A stretch of DNA of 64,000 nucleotides. Origin: Viscum album (lineage: Eukaryota; Streptophyta; Magnoliopsida; Santalales; Viscaceae). The position numbers and the translations under genes were made by a program. Positions 13,401 to 26,201 of the stretch are shown here, piece by piece (positions within the stretch are counted from its first letter, which is position 1; every line of letters starts with the position of its first letter). Under the pieces are notes generated by a model, which worked only from the letters and a program-made list of their open reading frames with translations, was not told where the DNA came from and made no database searches. The stretch lies in NCBI GenBank assembly GCA_963277665.1, contig CAUJRU010000138.1, positions 124,001-188,000 on the forward strand, in the 5' to 3' direction.

Positions 13401-16400
13401 TTTCATTTAATTAATGTATATGATAGTATAATGTGGTTTTTCATGTTACCCCTCTAATTTATTTTAGTTTGTTTCTATAATATTAGGGGAATTTAATAAC
13501 GTGACATCAAGTGGGATTGTTGTTTTACATTACTCCTCCATAGAGAAAATTTAAGGTTAAATTTTTTTATCAGGTGGAAACTATTAAATGACTCCATCCA
13601 CTATCTCCTCAATTACCACTTATCTACAAATGTATACTAGAGAAAATATTTCATTATGTCCTTCTCAAGATGGGTGGTCTATAAAATAGTTTCAATACTA
13701 CGTGTCATTGCACCTATATATAAGAATTGAGCAGTTGAATCCTCACATTTAAGGTAATATCATTTTATCAATGTCAATCTAACTCAACATCCATTGTACT
13801 GAATGCACATAGACATTCTAAGAGAAAATATATTTGGTCATTAACCCTTAAGGATATACCTCTTCATCATGGGTTTGAAATCATGGAACTATCCTTATGT
13901 TTTATGGATATCTTTTTCTTTTTTATGGGAATATCTTGGATACAAGATATCTTTTCTTCATAACCATAGTTCATAACAAAAAAACACTAAATTTATCCTC
14001 ATATAAGATTAAATTGGCCATTATATGGGAACTATATCAATTTAAACCATCCAAGGGGTCATATATCATTATTTCTAGACAATATCTCTCACTCCTTACC
14101 TGATGATTCATAACACTAGCATACTTCTTCTTGAACAATGTAGCTAAAACATCTCATCAATCAAAATTCTTGTTTATAATATAATATAAAAAAAATATTA
14201 CATTCTAATCAGTGGATTAATTCAAGACATGGGATTAGATAGATATATACAAAAGGGATTCATTATACTATTATAGTAATTTAAGTATATTTTTATTTGG
14301 TCACTATTAGTACACTCCACATTTCTATCTGATTATATTCTAAAAAAATTGGAATAATCCCTAGACATGGGGGGATCTAACAGTGATACTGAAAATGGAG
14401 TTTATATTACTATAATCCTTTTAATGATTTATAACCTAATATCAAACTCGCCATCTATAATAAGGGAGTCAGTGCATGTCTTTATGTTATCTACCCCCAT
14501 AGAGGTGGGAGAAATAAAATAGTGATTCATGGTGAGTACCCACCCCAAATCATTTAACATACCATAGAATAGAAATCTATTGTAACCAAGTATTTTTATA
14601 TATAATTAATTCATCATAATATATAAAAATTTGGAACCTAAAAAAATTATACATGCCACAATCATTTAGTTATAGTTTCATTAGAAACATGGATATATAT
14701 ATTAAACTTATTCATAAGTTTTCTACATCATTACCCACTATTTTATTCATAAATAACACCTTTCATAGACATATCATACAAAATACCCTTTTTCATAACA
14801 AGGGTCATTTAATCATAATATAGGGTGATCAAAAATTCGTAGTAATGGTAAACAATTGATATATAATCATAACCTCAGCAAAATATTTTGATAACACAAA
14901 AATGAAATATGAAGATTATACCCTACATTTCATAGTTAATAAACATAAGTGATGGAATAAAGTTCGGATGTTAAGAGTACATGAATGAAAAATTAATCAA
15001 AGAACACATACCCTGAGAAAATCACATTTCCATAAGACATATATATTTGGAATACACATATGCGTAGAAAATGATTTCCTTAGTAGTCAGGGGAAATTTT
15101 TAAAACTATCATAGTGGAATTGTTTGGCTCCCCAATGGTTTTTAGTACTCAAGGATCCCAAAACTATCATAGTGAAAAATTCCCTTACTAAACTAGCTTC
15201 ACTATATATTCAATTTTTTTATCTCATGAGATATAAATATTTACCCAATGCATTAAAATAAGATTTGGGTCCCACCCATCACATAATCTACACATTTTTT
15301 TCAATGACATAATAAAATATTTGTCATCTTATAACCCATGAAAAGGAATGTGGTTTCATAAAAAATTAATTATATTATAACATGTGGGATATAAATTTAT
15401 TTCATAAACATTTTTCAAAAAAAATATACCATCTAGATAAACAGTTATTATTGTAACCTTAGACAATATTCCTATTAAATCATAATTTTCATCAAATATA
15501 GTTATCCTAGATGGAAAAAGAGTTTGAAATATCACTTGGACCATTTCAGGAGGAAAATAACCATTCCAATTTGAATAAAAAAAATTATAATATAATTATT
15601 TACATAATATTAAAGATAAAAACATATTTTAAAAATAAAATGTAGAATTGAAATGGAAGGTCTAATTCATTGAAAAGTGATTATTCAAGGAAATGTCAAT
15701 AATTTTGAAAATGATTAAATTATAAGTCATTCGACATTTTCAATAAAATAAAAATATGTGATGTTCAGTGAATGAAAATAATATTTTTTAGAGAAAATAT
15801 ATAAGAACAACATGAGTAAAATAATATCATTAAAAAATAATTGAAAATTTTCAATTATTTCTTAAAAAAATTTACATAATGTAGAAATGGAATAAAAATA
15901 ATTTTTTTAACAATGCATGAGAAATTTTTTTCCAAAAAAATTCATTCAATCTCACGAAATCTTAAAGAAAGAAAAATTAAATCGAAAATTTATTTACTAG
16001 AAATAAAAAGGTGATAAGAAAATATTTATGTTTCTTGAGAGATTGATTTCAAAGAACAAGTTTTTTTTATGACATTAAAATATTTATATATATATTTCAA
16101 GTGTCATGTGCTATAATGGCGTACAATTCTAAGGCCCTGTGTTCCAAGAATAAATATTATAAAAATATTTTCAATATTTTATATTACACACATGAATGTT
16201 TTTATTTAAAATGTGATAAATCTAAAATAGAAATATTGATTAAAATTTCAAGACCTCGTTTTAGTCTAGAATGTGAGTTTACAATAGGTACAACCTGAAA
16301 TAATCAAATGTGGGGAATTATGGTAAAACAATCATTGGAGATACATTAAATGGAAAACTAAATTAATATTTCAAATGTTTTATTAAAATATGAAACGGGT

Positions 16401-16600
16401 TATATCTATGAGTATTCTTTAATTGTGATTTTCAAAGGGTTTTTCAAAGAACCCATGGTAGGATTATAGAGAGTTCTCCCTCCTTCCGTAGGTGAGTCAC
16501 ATATCATGAAGATAAATCTCTATATCGAGTTAGATCATGAAGTATGGAATAAAAATGGTTCTTCCATTAATTGGGAAGCATGCTATTATATGAATAATGA
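4415..16600. other. AT-rich, CpG-poor intergenic DNA, no recognised gene
   Basis: About 12 kb with long A/T runs, very few CG dinucleotides and only short chance frames, the longest about 70 codons. No retrotransposon protein motif, RNA gene or clear repeat boundary was recognised on either strand. Weak hints of buried LTR ends exist: the words TGTAATGAACCGAC near 5556 and TGTAATGACC near 8176 resemble decayed forms of the TGTAACGRCCCGAC LTR end seen at 47768. The most likely content is very old, methylation-decayed transposon sequence. The outer end of the decayed element's 5' LTR may reach into its last kilobase. Confidence 0.6.
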
Positions 16601-19017
16601 TTTATTCTATATTGATGTATCATAAATCCATGGTTTACTCTATTTTGGATTAAATTTATTGAGCATGATCACCTTTTAGTATTTTTTTTACCCCAATTGT
16701 GGCATTTTCCACCACCCATGAATTGAAATTTAATTTTTTGTTCTTTTTTTCTAACACCAAATACCTGTATTATAGATCATTGGACAATACCTCCTATAAT
16801 GATCAATAAATAAATGTTCTTTTGGGCATTATTCACTTTTTGTACCCCACATTCTAGCTTGAATGTTGTTCGGACGTACTAATCCCAAACAAACCCCCAG
16901 TATTATGAAAAATCCACATACGAGTGATAGATCAATGATGCTCAGATTGATCTGGCTTGTATTTTAGTTGTGGGTTATATATTTTATGATACAAATTATG
17001 AATTAAAGATGATGGGTTATGATGTTTCATGTGGTGCATGCAATAAACCCAAAGGATGATAGAATATGATTTCATGGAAATGGTTGCTAATAACAACTAA
17101 CAATGTATAGATCAACAATTTTCAGCAGGATTTGAGGATATAATTTAGGGATCAAAGGAAGTTTCTATAATACAGAGAAAGGGTCTAATTTTCTATAAAA
17201 TTCCTGACTACACGATGTGTATCATGATGAACACAATATGTGTATCTTTTATGCGGTGGTGACTAGGGTTTTGGGAATATATAATGACAGCACGACTTGT
17301 AGACAAACTAAAACTCATGTATTTATTTCCTGAGTGGACAAGATACGTGGTAGAGCACACGATCTGGTGCATTCCACGTGCCCGAGTACACTAACACATT
17401 GTAGCCTCCCAACAAATTGTATAGTGTTATTTTGGTTGGGTAGGTATGTACCTCCAGGGGCATGACCATGTGATTGAGCTTGACCACAATTCATTTGGGT
17501 CCCCTCACATTATATGTACCCAATTGATTAATTTTGAGGGAACAATAATCTCCTTGTATCTCCTTCATTTGGACTCAGATATTATCCTACGGGTATCCTA
17601 TCTTTAGAATGCTTTTTCAAATAGAACATAATGGTGGCCCCCATTATTGATTCCAATATACAATGTCAGATTTTATAGGAATGGAACTTATTTAGGTGAT
17701 TCTCAATGGAGGAAGTGGTTATGAAAGATCACCTGAAGCATTCTGATAGGAATCCTCATGCAGGGATTAGCAAGGGTATTCGATGACTCGCATGGAAACC
17801 TCTATCTTGTTTGTTTATGGGTCCTCTATATAATTATATAGTGGAACCCACTAGTTGGTATTGTATTAGTTCCTAAAAAAATTTATTGAGTACAAACCTC
17901 CATCTGGGATGTGAATGGGTCCACTACAAATGCCTAGGGTGGAACCCTCCAAATGGGATGGGAATGGGTCCTCTACCTTCTGATCGGAACCTTGTTACTA
18001 AGATGTTCATTGGTCCTCTATCAACTATTATAGTTGGATCCACTCATTGAGATAGTTCATGGTTTATATATATGTCCCCTGAGTTGAACCCACTTATTGT
18101 ACCATGGTTTGGGACCATAACCATGAGTTTGTGCCCCCTCAACTGTGAGGAACGGTGGAAAGGTGGGGTTCTTCATAGGGTTACTTTCATGTAGACATGT
18201 GAGATGCTAGACATCACTAATGGACATGTGGACTTGTTGGTCTCTATTTTTCCTGGTCTAGCCTATGTGATAGATATTCCATCAATCTCTCATTTGGGAT
18301 TATTTTTATTGATAAAATATATATAAATACATAAGAATCCATATTTTTGGATTTGGTTACTCTACTTCCAAGGATTCCAATGTTTTGTGGGGTATTCCAT
18401 GCGATTTCTATGATTATACTCTCACGGTTTGATGAGGTTAGTCTATTACAATGGGTAGATAATACTCAATGTCTAGTCTATCAACACAACAGGTTGACCC
18501 ACTACTATTTCTACAATGTTATATTTTATTATATTGGATTGATATACATTTAATTTACTATCTAGTATTTATTCTTATTGTATCTCTTACTTCTCTCCCT
18601 TCCATCATTCATGGAATCATACGGGGTATATATTTAAACACCTCTCCATGGGATTTTCCCACATGTTACATGTCTAAAGAAGAAGACTGATAGGTTAGAA
18701 GTGACTTCATAGATTCTTATGGGTACTCGGTTCTTTCGAAGGAGTATCTTTATAATATCTTAAAAATTATTAGATGTTCTCTCTCAGTGGTTTACCTTTA
18801 TGTTTTTTTCAGGTTGTAACGTATTTCTTGTTGGGCATGTATTTTTCCATTTATTTTTCACTTTTTAATATCCTAATATTGTTCACCCTAGAGGACATCA
18901 TGTTTTTTACATTTAAGTTTTATCATATTTTTATTATTATTACTCAATAAATCAATAATTAAATGTTTTGGTGTGGTCATATAGGTATTTCTATGCACTC
19001 AAATTTAGGATATGACA
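16600..19017 (+). repeat. Probable 5' LTR of the decayed element
   Basis: Shares collinear similarity with 44.9-47.5 kb. Examples are a GAATTGAAATTTAATT word at both copies, the ATGATGAA..AT.TGTGT block (17225 and 45610), GGGTCC...GGAACCC repeats (17.8-18.1 and 46.3-46.5 kb), an AT-rich TATA stretch (18308 and 46770), and the AGGTTG...CATGTATTTTTC block (18812 and 47276). The right end at about 19017 (GATATGACA) is a guess. The left end is not defined. Confidence 0.55.
17819..18041. repeat. Inverted-repeat units inside the decayed LTR
   Basis: Three neighbouring units each fold on themselves. At 17819-17849, GGGTCC and GGAACCC flank the perfect palindrome 17826-17841 (CTATATAA/TTATATAG). At 17917-17947 the arms are GGGTCCAC and GTGGAACCC. 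At 18012-18041, GGTCC and GGATCC flank CAACTAT/ATAGTTG. The outer arms are shared, while the inner arms differ but remain self-complementary. Confidence 0.6.
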
Positions 19018-19950
19018 TTCAGCATAGGTCACCACACATGGCCTATACTGGAGGACTTGGGTTAATTGCAACGCTACCCTGATAAGGGATGGGCCATGAT
19101 ATATTGTTTTCAAAGAAGTTCAATCGTTGGGATATTGATTCTTGTAGTCACCTAATGAGGGTTTCACTGTGTATTTAGAAAAAAAATGATAATGCAACTC
19201 ATATGTATCTATCATTCAAGGGAATCTAGTGGTGGTACAGGTCGCCAACATATCCATTCCCCCAAACATTAAAAACTTTATTATTGAATCACAATACTAT
19301 GAAATATCATGCAAGAATTTATGTAACATGAATATTATAGAATTGTTCCTTTGACATTCCTTATTGAGCTATCATCACATTTTTATGGATATATTTCTTC
19401 ATTTTACATCTTTACATATTTATTTAATTATATAATGACTCTACAATGATAGATATCTTGTATAAGAATTCCTTTTTGTGATGATGATCTGACGACAAAG
19501 GAGGATTCAGTTCATGGTCTATGCTACAAGATTCTTCCTCTATGTTGTTAGATCTAATCAACACCACTTGTTGAGAATAATATTATCATAAAAGTTCATA
19601 CTGGGGAACTTCTCAGGATTATTGTAATCCTACTATTCTAGTTCTAGAGGATACCATGGTTCCATGTCACTCCATATGCCTATGAAATATAGGATTAAAT
19701 AGAGTAATTGCACCATGTTTTAGGCTCATCCATAAACCTACAGATCTGGTGATTTATCTGGCAGCTAGACTATTCCATGGATCATGTGAGCAGTACTGGA
19801 TTCTTGTTTCCCATATTCATAGTTATTTAGAACTCTCATAGGCCATATTTTAGATGGTTTTTTAATTAGGAGTACAACCCCTCTTGTTTGCGCTCAATTT
19901 GGATTCTAGAACTTATAGACATGACATAAAGAGGGATTATGGTAGATGAG
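19018..19950 (+). other. Leader and gag 5' portion of the decayed element, unrecognisable
   Basis: Sits between the presumed LTR and the first recognisable gag words. No intact primer site or protein motif was found, and frames are full of stops. Confidence 0.35.
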
Positions 19951-20352
19951 TACACATTAAGGTTCATAGAACATACATGGAACACCCTTTGACATTATCT
20001 GAGATGACTACATTCGAGAATGGAAGTTTGATCAAGGACTCCACTGAGAGATCAATGCTAGTGTGGTTCCATTGGCCATTATCTCCTATGATTGGGTATT
20101 GGACCAGGAATTAGTGATAGAGAGTTTCCTGTTACAGGGATTAAAGATAACTATATCTAGAATTGTTCATCATAGGAATGAGCCATTGAGAGTTTCATGT
20201 AGGCCTTGTTCTTCAAGATCTCGGTTTTGGAGATCCTATTGGGATCAGAAAAAGTGTTGTGGTTGTGAATCATGTTCAAATAGAATAGAAATAGGGACAA
20301 ACAATGAGGATTGATGTTTCTATTATGATAGGATAGGTCATATATAACCTGA
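19950..20352 (+). pseudogene. Gag C-terminal region with decayed zinc knuckle
   Basis: At 20315-20352 the plus strand reads C-F-Y-Y-D-R-I-G-H-I-stop, which aligns to the CX2CX4HX4C knuckle with the second cysteine changed to Tyr and a stop replacing a residue. The upstream open frame 20063-20314 (83 codons) fits the gag tail (L-V-I-E-S-F-L-L-Q-G-L) but is too decayed to be sure. Downstream, 20460-20560 is Gly/Arg-rich, like the usual gag-protease linker. Confidence 0.5.
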
Positions 20353-20579
20353 ATAAATGAATATATGATATGATTATCATATGAAGGTTGCTGACAGACC
20401 ACCGTAATAGAGGAACCCATGTGATAATGGATATCCCAAGAGAGGGAATGGTGGACTCTAGGGAAGAGTAGATGGAAGAGGAGAAGAATGAGCAGGGGTG
20501 CTGGATAACCCAATGATATACTTCTACAACCACCACCAAGAAACCCGAATCATGCTCACAAAGATGGTGGTCGAGATCA

Positions 20580-21010
20580 CAGATTGTTGTGGTCTCTAGA
20601 GGCTTATCACCCCATAGTGAATGAGATTGTTGGAGGTACGATCTATTTATTATGTAATCTTTCTTCAGTATTAGTATACATCAGTTTGAATCATTCCTTC
20701 TTCTCTATACTAAAGGTGCGAGTGATGGAGATTATTTTTGAGGAGTTATCCCAACATTGTAGACTTGATATAAATAATAGTAATGATTCTTCTGTATCAT
20801 TTATCTTTCGGTAGTGTGGAAAATAATTTAGGGGAGAAAGGTTCATGTGAGTACTTTTGGACATCATAAAGGAACCATGGAACATCATCTTAGGTAAGGA
20901 TTGGTTTTCCATGGTCTATACCCAGTTTTACTATCTCTGTATATGAGTCATATTCCTACACACTGATGGAATGAGATTCCCATTTGTGGGAGATGGATGT
21001 ATCATGGTAG
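20580..21010 (+). pseudogene. Retroviral-type aspartic protease remnant
   Basis: The frame at 20584-20814 begins near IVGGTIYL and contains a VLVYISLNHSF word, which aligns to the protease active-site block VLIDTGSTHSF. The catalytic D-T/S-G is lost. At 20887-20910 the words I-L-G-K-D-W-F-S match the conserved I-L-G-M-D-W-L-S of Gypsy proteases, followed by a stretch like the R-F-x-F-x-G tail. Several stops and shifts are present. Confidence 0.6.
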
Positions 21011-21579
21011 AATAAGTGAGTTCTATAAATGGGAGGCTACAACACATCACCCATATATCAACGAGTATACCCCGTCATGTAGTAGTGTCTTCTAGAATCT
21101 AGATACATTCATTTTTTTTTTGATTTTATCGACATCTCTCACAACGATGATCATGGACTACCTCTAAGGATGTAGATTTTTTTTTTCATTAGCATAAATT
21201 ACTAGAACACTCTGATATCTTTGATGTAATATCATAGGTCCATAACCATGTTTTGAAATCAACAGATATTATAGTTGGACCTTCATTATAAGGGTTTCAT
21301 TGGGCCTAGTATGTCTACCTTGATAGCTCTATTGTTTTTTTGAATAAGGAAATGGGATAATGGGGCTTCTATGGATTGTCAACAATTGAACCAATAAATT
21401 ATAAAGAAACAAATACCAATTATTTATGATTTATGACCACTTTTACATATTTGGAGGTGAGAGAGGGTTCTCAATGATAGATCAAAAGTATATATATAAC
21501 CAGTCAAGGGTTCATGAGGCTAATATTCTAGTGCCGGAATAATAGTGTCACTGCAGTCACAATGAATTCTGAGTGATTC

Positions 21580-21960
21580 CATGTTGTGCGATGAATCAAC
21601 TGACATTGTTTTTTGGATTTAATGAATAATATTTTCCATCCATACATGAACTAGTTTTTTTTGTTATATTCATTATTGACATACTCATCTTCTCAATGAA
21701 TGTTGAGGAGCATACATATATCTTGTGGATGGATCTATAACTACTCTGAGTGACTCAAATTTATGGAAAACTCACCAAATTTATATATTGGATTCATGAG
21801 GTTCACATTATAGGGAATTCCATTTAGGATCAAGGTTTAGTCTTGGACCCAGAAAAACCAATACAGTTCTCAATTGGGATCCATCAAAGAGAGATTCAGT
21901 TCGGTAAAACTATATTTTTTTGGAGGGGTTATACATGAGTTTGATGGCCATATTTTCCAA
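21580..21960 (+). pseudogene. Reverse transcriptase remnant
   Basis: Near 21668-21691 the plus strand encodes F-I-I-D-I-L-I-F-S, corresponding to the catalytic F-I-D-D-I-L-V-Y-S. It is preceded by D-L-M-N-N-I-F-H-P-Y and followed by E-E-H. Further on, 21840-21960 matches the G-I-x-V-D-P-x-K...V-L-N-W block and the following Y-Y-R-R-F-I...I-S-S-P block. One catalytic Asp is gone and stops interrupt every frame, so there is no activity. Confidence 0.65.
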
Positions 21961-22239
21961 TATTTCATCCCCAATAAGGATTATAAATTGGAAATAGAAT
22001 TCATTTACCTTTAACTAGTAATTCCCAATGGTATTAGGGGTGTTAAGGATGAGGTGGATAAGTGATCTAGTGTTTTGAACACCACAAGATGGATTACAGT
22101 TCATATTGTATCACAATTCCTCATGAGTTAGGCTTGGTTTCATGTTGATGTACAGGTAGAAATATATTGTATATGGGTTGAGGTAGTTGATACCCCAACT
22201 AATGAACTATGTGAATCACACCCTAGTGATGGAAGATGT

Positions 22240-22400
22240 AGTCTTCACCCTATGTATTTTTAGGCACTACCTTATGGTGGAGAACATTGTAGTTCACTCA
22301 TATCAAAGAGTCTCAATTACATCTTCATATCATTAGAATTGAACCAAAGCCCACAATTCTAGTAAGAGATTCATCAATACTATGACATCAACATAGTATA
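22240..22400 (+). pseudogene. RNase H remnant
   Basis: Nucleotides 22266-22345 encode, in one frame, Y-G-G-E-H-C then S-K-S-L-N-Y-I-F-I-S-L-E-L-N. This matches the conserved [24 protein letters not shown] region of Gypsy RNase H. The T-D-H residues are replaced. Confidence 0.6.
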
Positions 22401-22899
22401 TAAAAAATGTATGGGAAACATAGTATAATATTCCCTTAGTAAGTAGTCACAAGTTTGCTCGGTGTATGAGGGTATGAAGAACATTTCTTCCTTAATGTTG
22501 ACCCTAGTGTGGTAGGAGGGTAATCATTTTCTTTGATCAATGGTCTTAACTCCATGACTTAATAAAACTATTAGAGTTTGAAAACTGGAATACATTGAAT
22601 GTGAGGTATTTAATGACCATATATCTATAGGGGAATCTCTATATGGATATTTTAATAAATGGAATCCTATTATTTATGTCTAAAAAGAAACAATGGTTCC
22701 AGTTACGATGCAAGAGGAGGTGATGTGAATGTTCCAAAATCATCATATGGATATACATAATATGACGTGAAAGATTTAATGGGTCCTAAAAATGATTTGG
22801 TGGTCTGGTATGAGATGGTGTGTAGCTGAGTTCATCTATTAGTGCCACACTTATATTTAGGTGAATGCCAATAACAATGTTTTTGACGGTTTGTGTAGC

Positions 22900-23734
22900 C
22901 CCTTGATATCTTATAGTGGAAGAGGGGAGGCTTATCCCATTTATGTTTCACTCGGATTCAACAGATAGAAATGTTCTATGATTCTATCTTGTTGATAGTT
23001 TAATGATTAAAAAAGTCATCAGAATTCCCTGAAAACATAGATCAATGTCTTATATAGATTTTTGTATAGTTTTACCAATGGGATGTCATTCTCTATCATG
23101 GTGTGATCTCGATGATTTTCTATGATCAAGAAACATGGTTTTCATCATGATAGGGTATATTCCTACATGAAACATTCATGACCTAGATGAGGATGAATAC
23201 AACCTAGCACCCCAATATAGAAGGGAAGAATGAGGGCACTATACAAGTGTCATAGGATCTACTGAGGGATTCTATGTTAGATTTCAGTCATAGTTAGGGG
23301 ATCACATTACCCATGTATATATTTTGACAACAACTAACAAAGTTCAATTGTTAGGACATTATTAATGGCCCTATATGGGAAACCCTTACAGTAACCCTTA
23401 GGTTATATAGATATTAGGGAGACATCTTGTGTGGGCGCACAGTTAGTTTGGGTGAAGAAGAAGAAGGTCTAGGTCACTCATGAGAAGATGTGTACGGGTC
23501 GAAGCATACATAAATATTATGTTGATAACTATCATAGGGAATTTCAGTTTGATTATGGAGGCCAAATTTTCCTAGGATTCTCCCCATGATGAAGATTACT
23601 GATCATTAACAGATGAGGAATGATATACATGATGTTCAATAGGATGTTATAAATGGATAAGAGGGTTAGTGAGGTTTCTTACCACCTCTTCATACCCCAA
23701 TGTTTTAGAGGGTTCATGAAAACATACACATGTA
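22900..23734 (+). pseudogene. Integrase remnant, 5' part (interrupted)
   Basis: Recognisable words are D-H-I-T-H-V-Y-I-L-T-T-T-N (the E-D-H-L-P-L-x-E-F-A-Y-N-N block) near 23299 and A-L-Y-G-K-P at 23368-23385. The frame 23653-23734 has V-S-Y-H-L-F-I-P, matching the integrase C-terminal V-A-Y-R-L-x-L-P-P. The frame then runs into the Tat element LTR. The catalytic core is too decayed to place all three acidic residues. The part of the frame after 23735 is LTR sequence, not integrase. Confidence 0.65.
23730..23734. repeat. Left target-site duplication of the Tat element (ATGTA)
   Basis: ATGTA directly precedes the TG terminus at 23735 and is identical to 44088-44092 after the other end. Confidence 0.9.
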
Positions 23735-24641
23735 TGTTTCGCACAGAATCCGGGGATGACCTCCTGGATGGGAGATTCAAACATTCCGATCGGTTTCTAA
23801 CGGGTTTGTTCGTAGAACCGGAAACATCCAATGATTCCACATCCGTTTGGACCTACTTTCCAAAGGTAGGCGCTCATTAGCTTGTGGGATAATGAGGCTT
23901 AGGAATTTGCATTGGTCGAGAGGATGGGAGGTCGGACTCATCACACCTTTTTGAGGGGAATTATTGTCTACTCCGGGACTATCTTTATAGATTTATGTTA
24001 TGATCATGAATCCTTATTACATTACCAAATATAACATGATATTTCCTTCAGTTTAACAATAAATGAATAAATATGTAAGAAATTTAGAGAATCTTTTATA
24101 TGTATTCGAGGTTCTTCATCAATAGAGAATCATCTGTATCTATTTAGAGATTCTTGGTCAATGGTATCCTTCAAAATATTTATATAAAAGTCTCTTGGTC
24201 ATTATGATGACCAGGCTGGTTTTAAAGCCACTCAGTGGGGCACTTCAATTTTATCGTCATTCAGAAGGACAATGAATTACTTCAGAGTTGGGATCGAACC
24301 CATAGATGGTCTACCTACGTATCCATTGTTTTGAAAAAGGAATCAGATCCCACGTAGTTCGAATAAGGGTATGATGTTTATGATTGATGGCTCAAAACAA
24401 GATGTCACAATTACTTTTACACTCTAAGCTCACGTGAGTCATGCTCGGTGTGATAAACAAGAGGTATTAGTAGCATTTATACAATTGTGCCATGAAAGAT
24501 GCAATCATATGAAATGGTTTGGGGCTTATGTATGTATGACTGCCTAGATAGATGAAGGATTAGGATTCACTTTTAGGAAGAAAATCCATGAACATGGTCC
24601 ATAAAGGTATATGTGCTTCATGGAGATTTGAATACTCTAAT

Positions 24642-25270
24642 TTTGGGTCTTACTCCTAAGGAGGATTCCCAAGTTAGGAGGGGACTTATGATTGGGTTTT
24701 ACTCTTGAAAAGGAAACCCAAATCAAGGGTTAATTAGGACTGGTTAAAGAGAAATTAGGGGACTTGGGGCTTATTCTTGAAAAGGAAGCCCAAGATAATA
24801 ACTGGGTTTTATACTTGAAAAAGGAGACCCAGGTTATGGATTAAGGTTTGGGGCTTATTCCTGAGGAGGATGCCCATGTTACGGGACTCGGGGCTTATTC
24901 CTAAGGAGGATGCCCAAATTAAGCGACTTGGGGCTTACTCCTAAGAAGGATGCCCAAGATTTATGAATGGGACTTATTCCTGAGAAGGAAGCCCAGGTTA
25001 GGGGACTTGGTTTGGGGCTTACTCTTGAAGAGGATGCCCAAATTAGAGGACTTGGGGCTTACTCCTAAGAAGGATGCCCATATTTTGATATTGGGATTGG
25101 GGCATCCTTCTTAAAGAGGATGCCCATGTTAAGGAATTAAGGTTTGGGGCTTACTCCTGAGGAGGATGCCCAAATTTGGGAACTTTAAGAATTTGGGGCT
25201 TACTCCTGAGGAAGAGGCCGAGATTAAAGAACTTATAACTGGGAATTATTCCTGAAAAGGAGACCCAGGT
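24642..25270. repeat. LTR minisatellite of inverted-repeat units (3' LTR copy)
   Basis: About a dozen tandem units of roughly 35-60 bp with the consensus GGGGCTTACTCCT...AGGAGGATGCCC. Each unit pairs with itself, GGGC with GCCC and TCCT with AGGA. Variants keep pairing: at 24693-24699 TGGGTTT pairs with AAACCCA at 24714-24720. The other LTR has the same array at 42533-43165. Confidence 0.8.
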
Positions 25271-25943
25271 TAAAGATTCTCTCATCTTAAAGGATGAGGT
25301 TGAATGAATGAACTCTCAATCTTTGGTGACATAAAGATGTTTAAATCACTATGTTTTGAGAGATATTCCACATAATTCCTTTCATATAAGGAAGTCAAAT
25401 CAAGAAATCATGCCATAAATGGCTTTGAAGAGTGTCTTGAAGACTGAATCTTGAAAAGGAAAGGTGTGATGGCTTAAGAGGGGTGAAATGGGCAGAAAAG
25501 TAACCCAAAAAGGAAATGGGCGCGCAAGTCTTGGAAGGCGCGTAGGTACTGCGGCGGCGCGCAAGTATTGGTCACGCAGGTATGCCTGCGCGGCATGTGG
25601 GGTACTTGCGCGATTTTCAACCAGCATTAAAATACTTGAGCGATTATTTATTAAATCCTTTAGAATCCTCTTGAGGTTCTTCCAGAAAATGGATTCACAA
25701 ATTCTATTGAAGGAATGAGGTGGCACGCAAGTGTGACCACTTCCCTTAAGGGCTAGCCACTCAGGCGCGCAAGTGTTGATGAGTTTCAACAATTAGGCCT
25801 TCCTCCATCTCTTTAGATCTTCCGTTCTATGTTTGAAATTACCTTAGAAGTGTTTCGAAAGCATTGAGAAGAGACTTTGGCATCTGGAGCTTCAATCCGA
25901 GTTTCTGGAAAAACATCTCCCCGAACAGGGGGCCCACAGGGTC

Positions 25944-25951
25944 TATTTATA
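25944..25951 (-). promoter_or_regulatory. TATA box, 3' LTR copy
   Basis: Minus-strand TATAAATA in the context CCTATAAATAGA. The same sequence in the 5' LTR lies at 43833-43840. In this copy it would drive transcription out of the element, toward lower coordinates. Confidence 0.65.
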
Positions 25952-25994
25952 GGCAGGAGAAGACCCTGAGCGGTTACCGGGCGGTTATCACTTA

Positions 25995-26048
25995 GGTCGC
26001 ACAAGTCACTTGCACGACCAAGGGCGTCGCGCAAGTGTACTTGCACGA
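25995..26048. promoter_or_regulatory. Decayed copy of the paired GC palindromes (3' LTR)
   Basis: Corresponds to 43884-43937 in the 5' LTR. Several CG steps have become CA, so the arms no longer match perfectly, although GGTCGCACAAGT still partly faces ACTTGCACGACC. Confidence 0.6.
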
Positions 26049-26201
26049 TAGTGATATAACTTGGGCGGTGCAGTTGCTTTTGATCCTTTGTTCATGCCTT
26101 TGTCGATTTTTGATGTTTTCTTCAAAGGTTGAATCACTTTGAGCTCAGATCTTCCCATTTTCCGATCTTTAGATTCTGTGACGAAAGGAGCATCAACAAA
26201 A

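Larger units (their letters stand above)
23735..26198 (-). repeat. 3' LTR of the Tat element
   Basis: Direct repeat of 41625-44087, starting TGTTTCGCAC and ending CAACA on the plus strand. It holds a minisatellite (24.64-25.27 kb), a GC-rich block with CGCGCAAGT motifs (25.5-26.05 kb) and a minus-strand TATA box. Open frames inside it (23740-23880, 25400-25792, 25488-25718, 25813-26046) are not genes. Many CG sites present in the other LTR are CA or TG here. Confidence 0.93.

Noticed and set aside
19001..19040. Primer site for the decayed element after GATATGACA
   Set aside because: Following bases do not match TGGTATCAGAG or another primer well enough.
20157..20513. 118-codon minus-strand frame
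   Set aside because: Overlaps plus-strand gag and linker remnants, and shows no domain.
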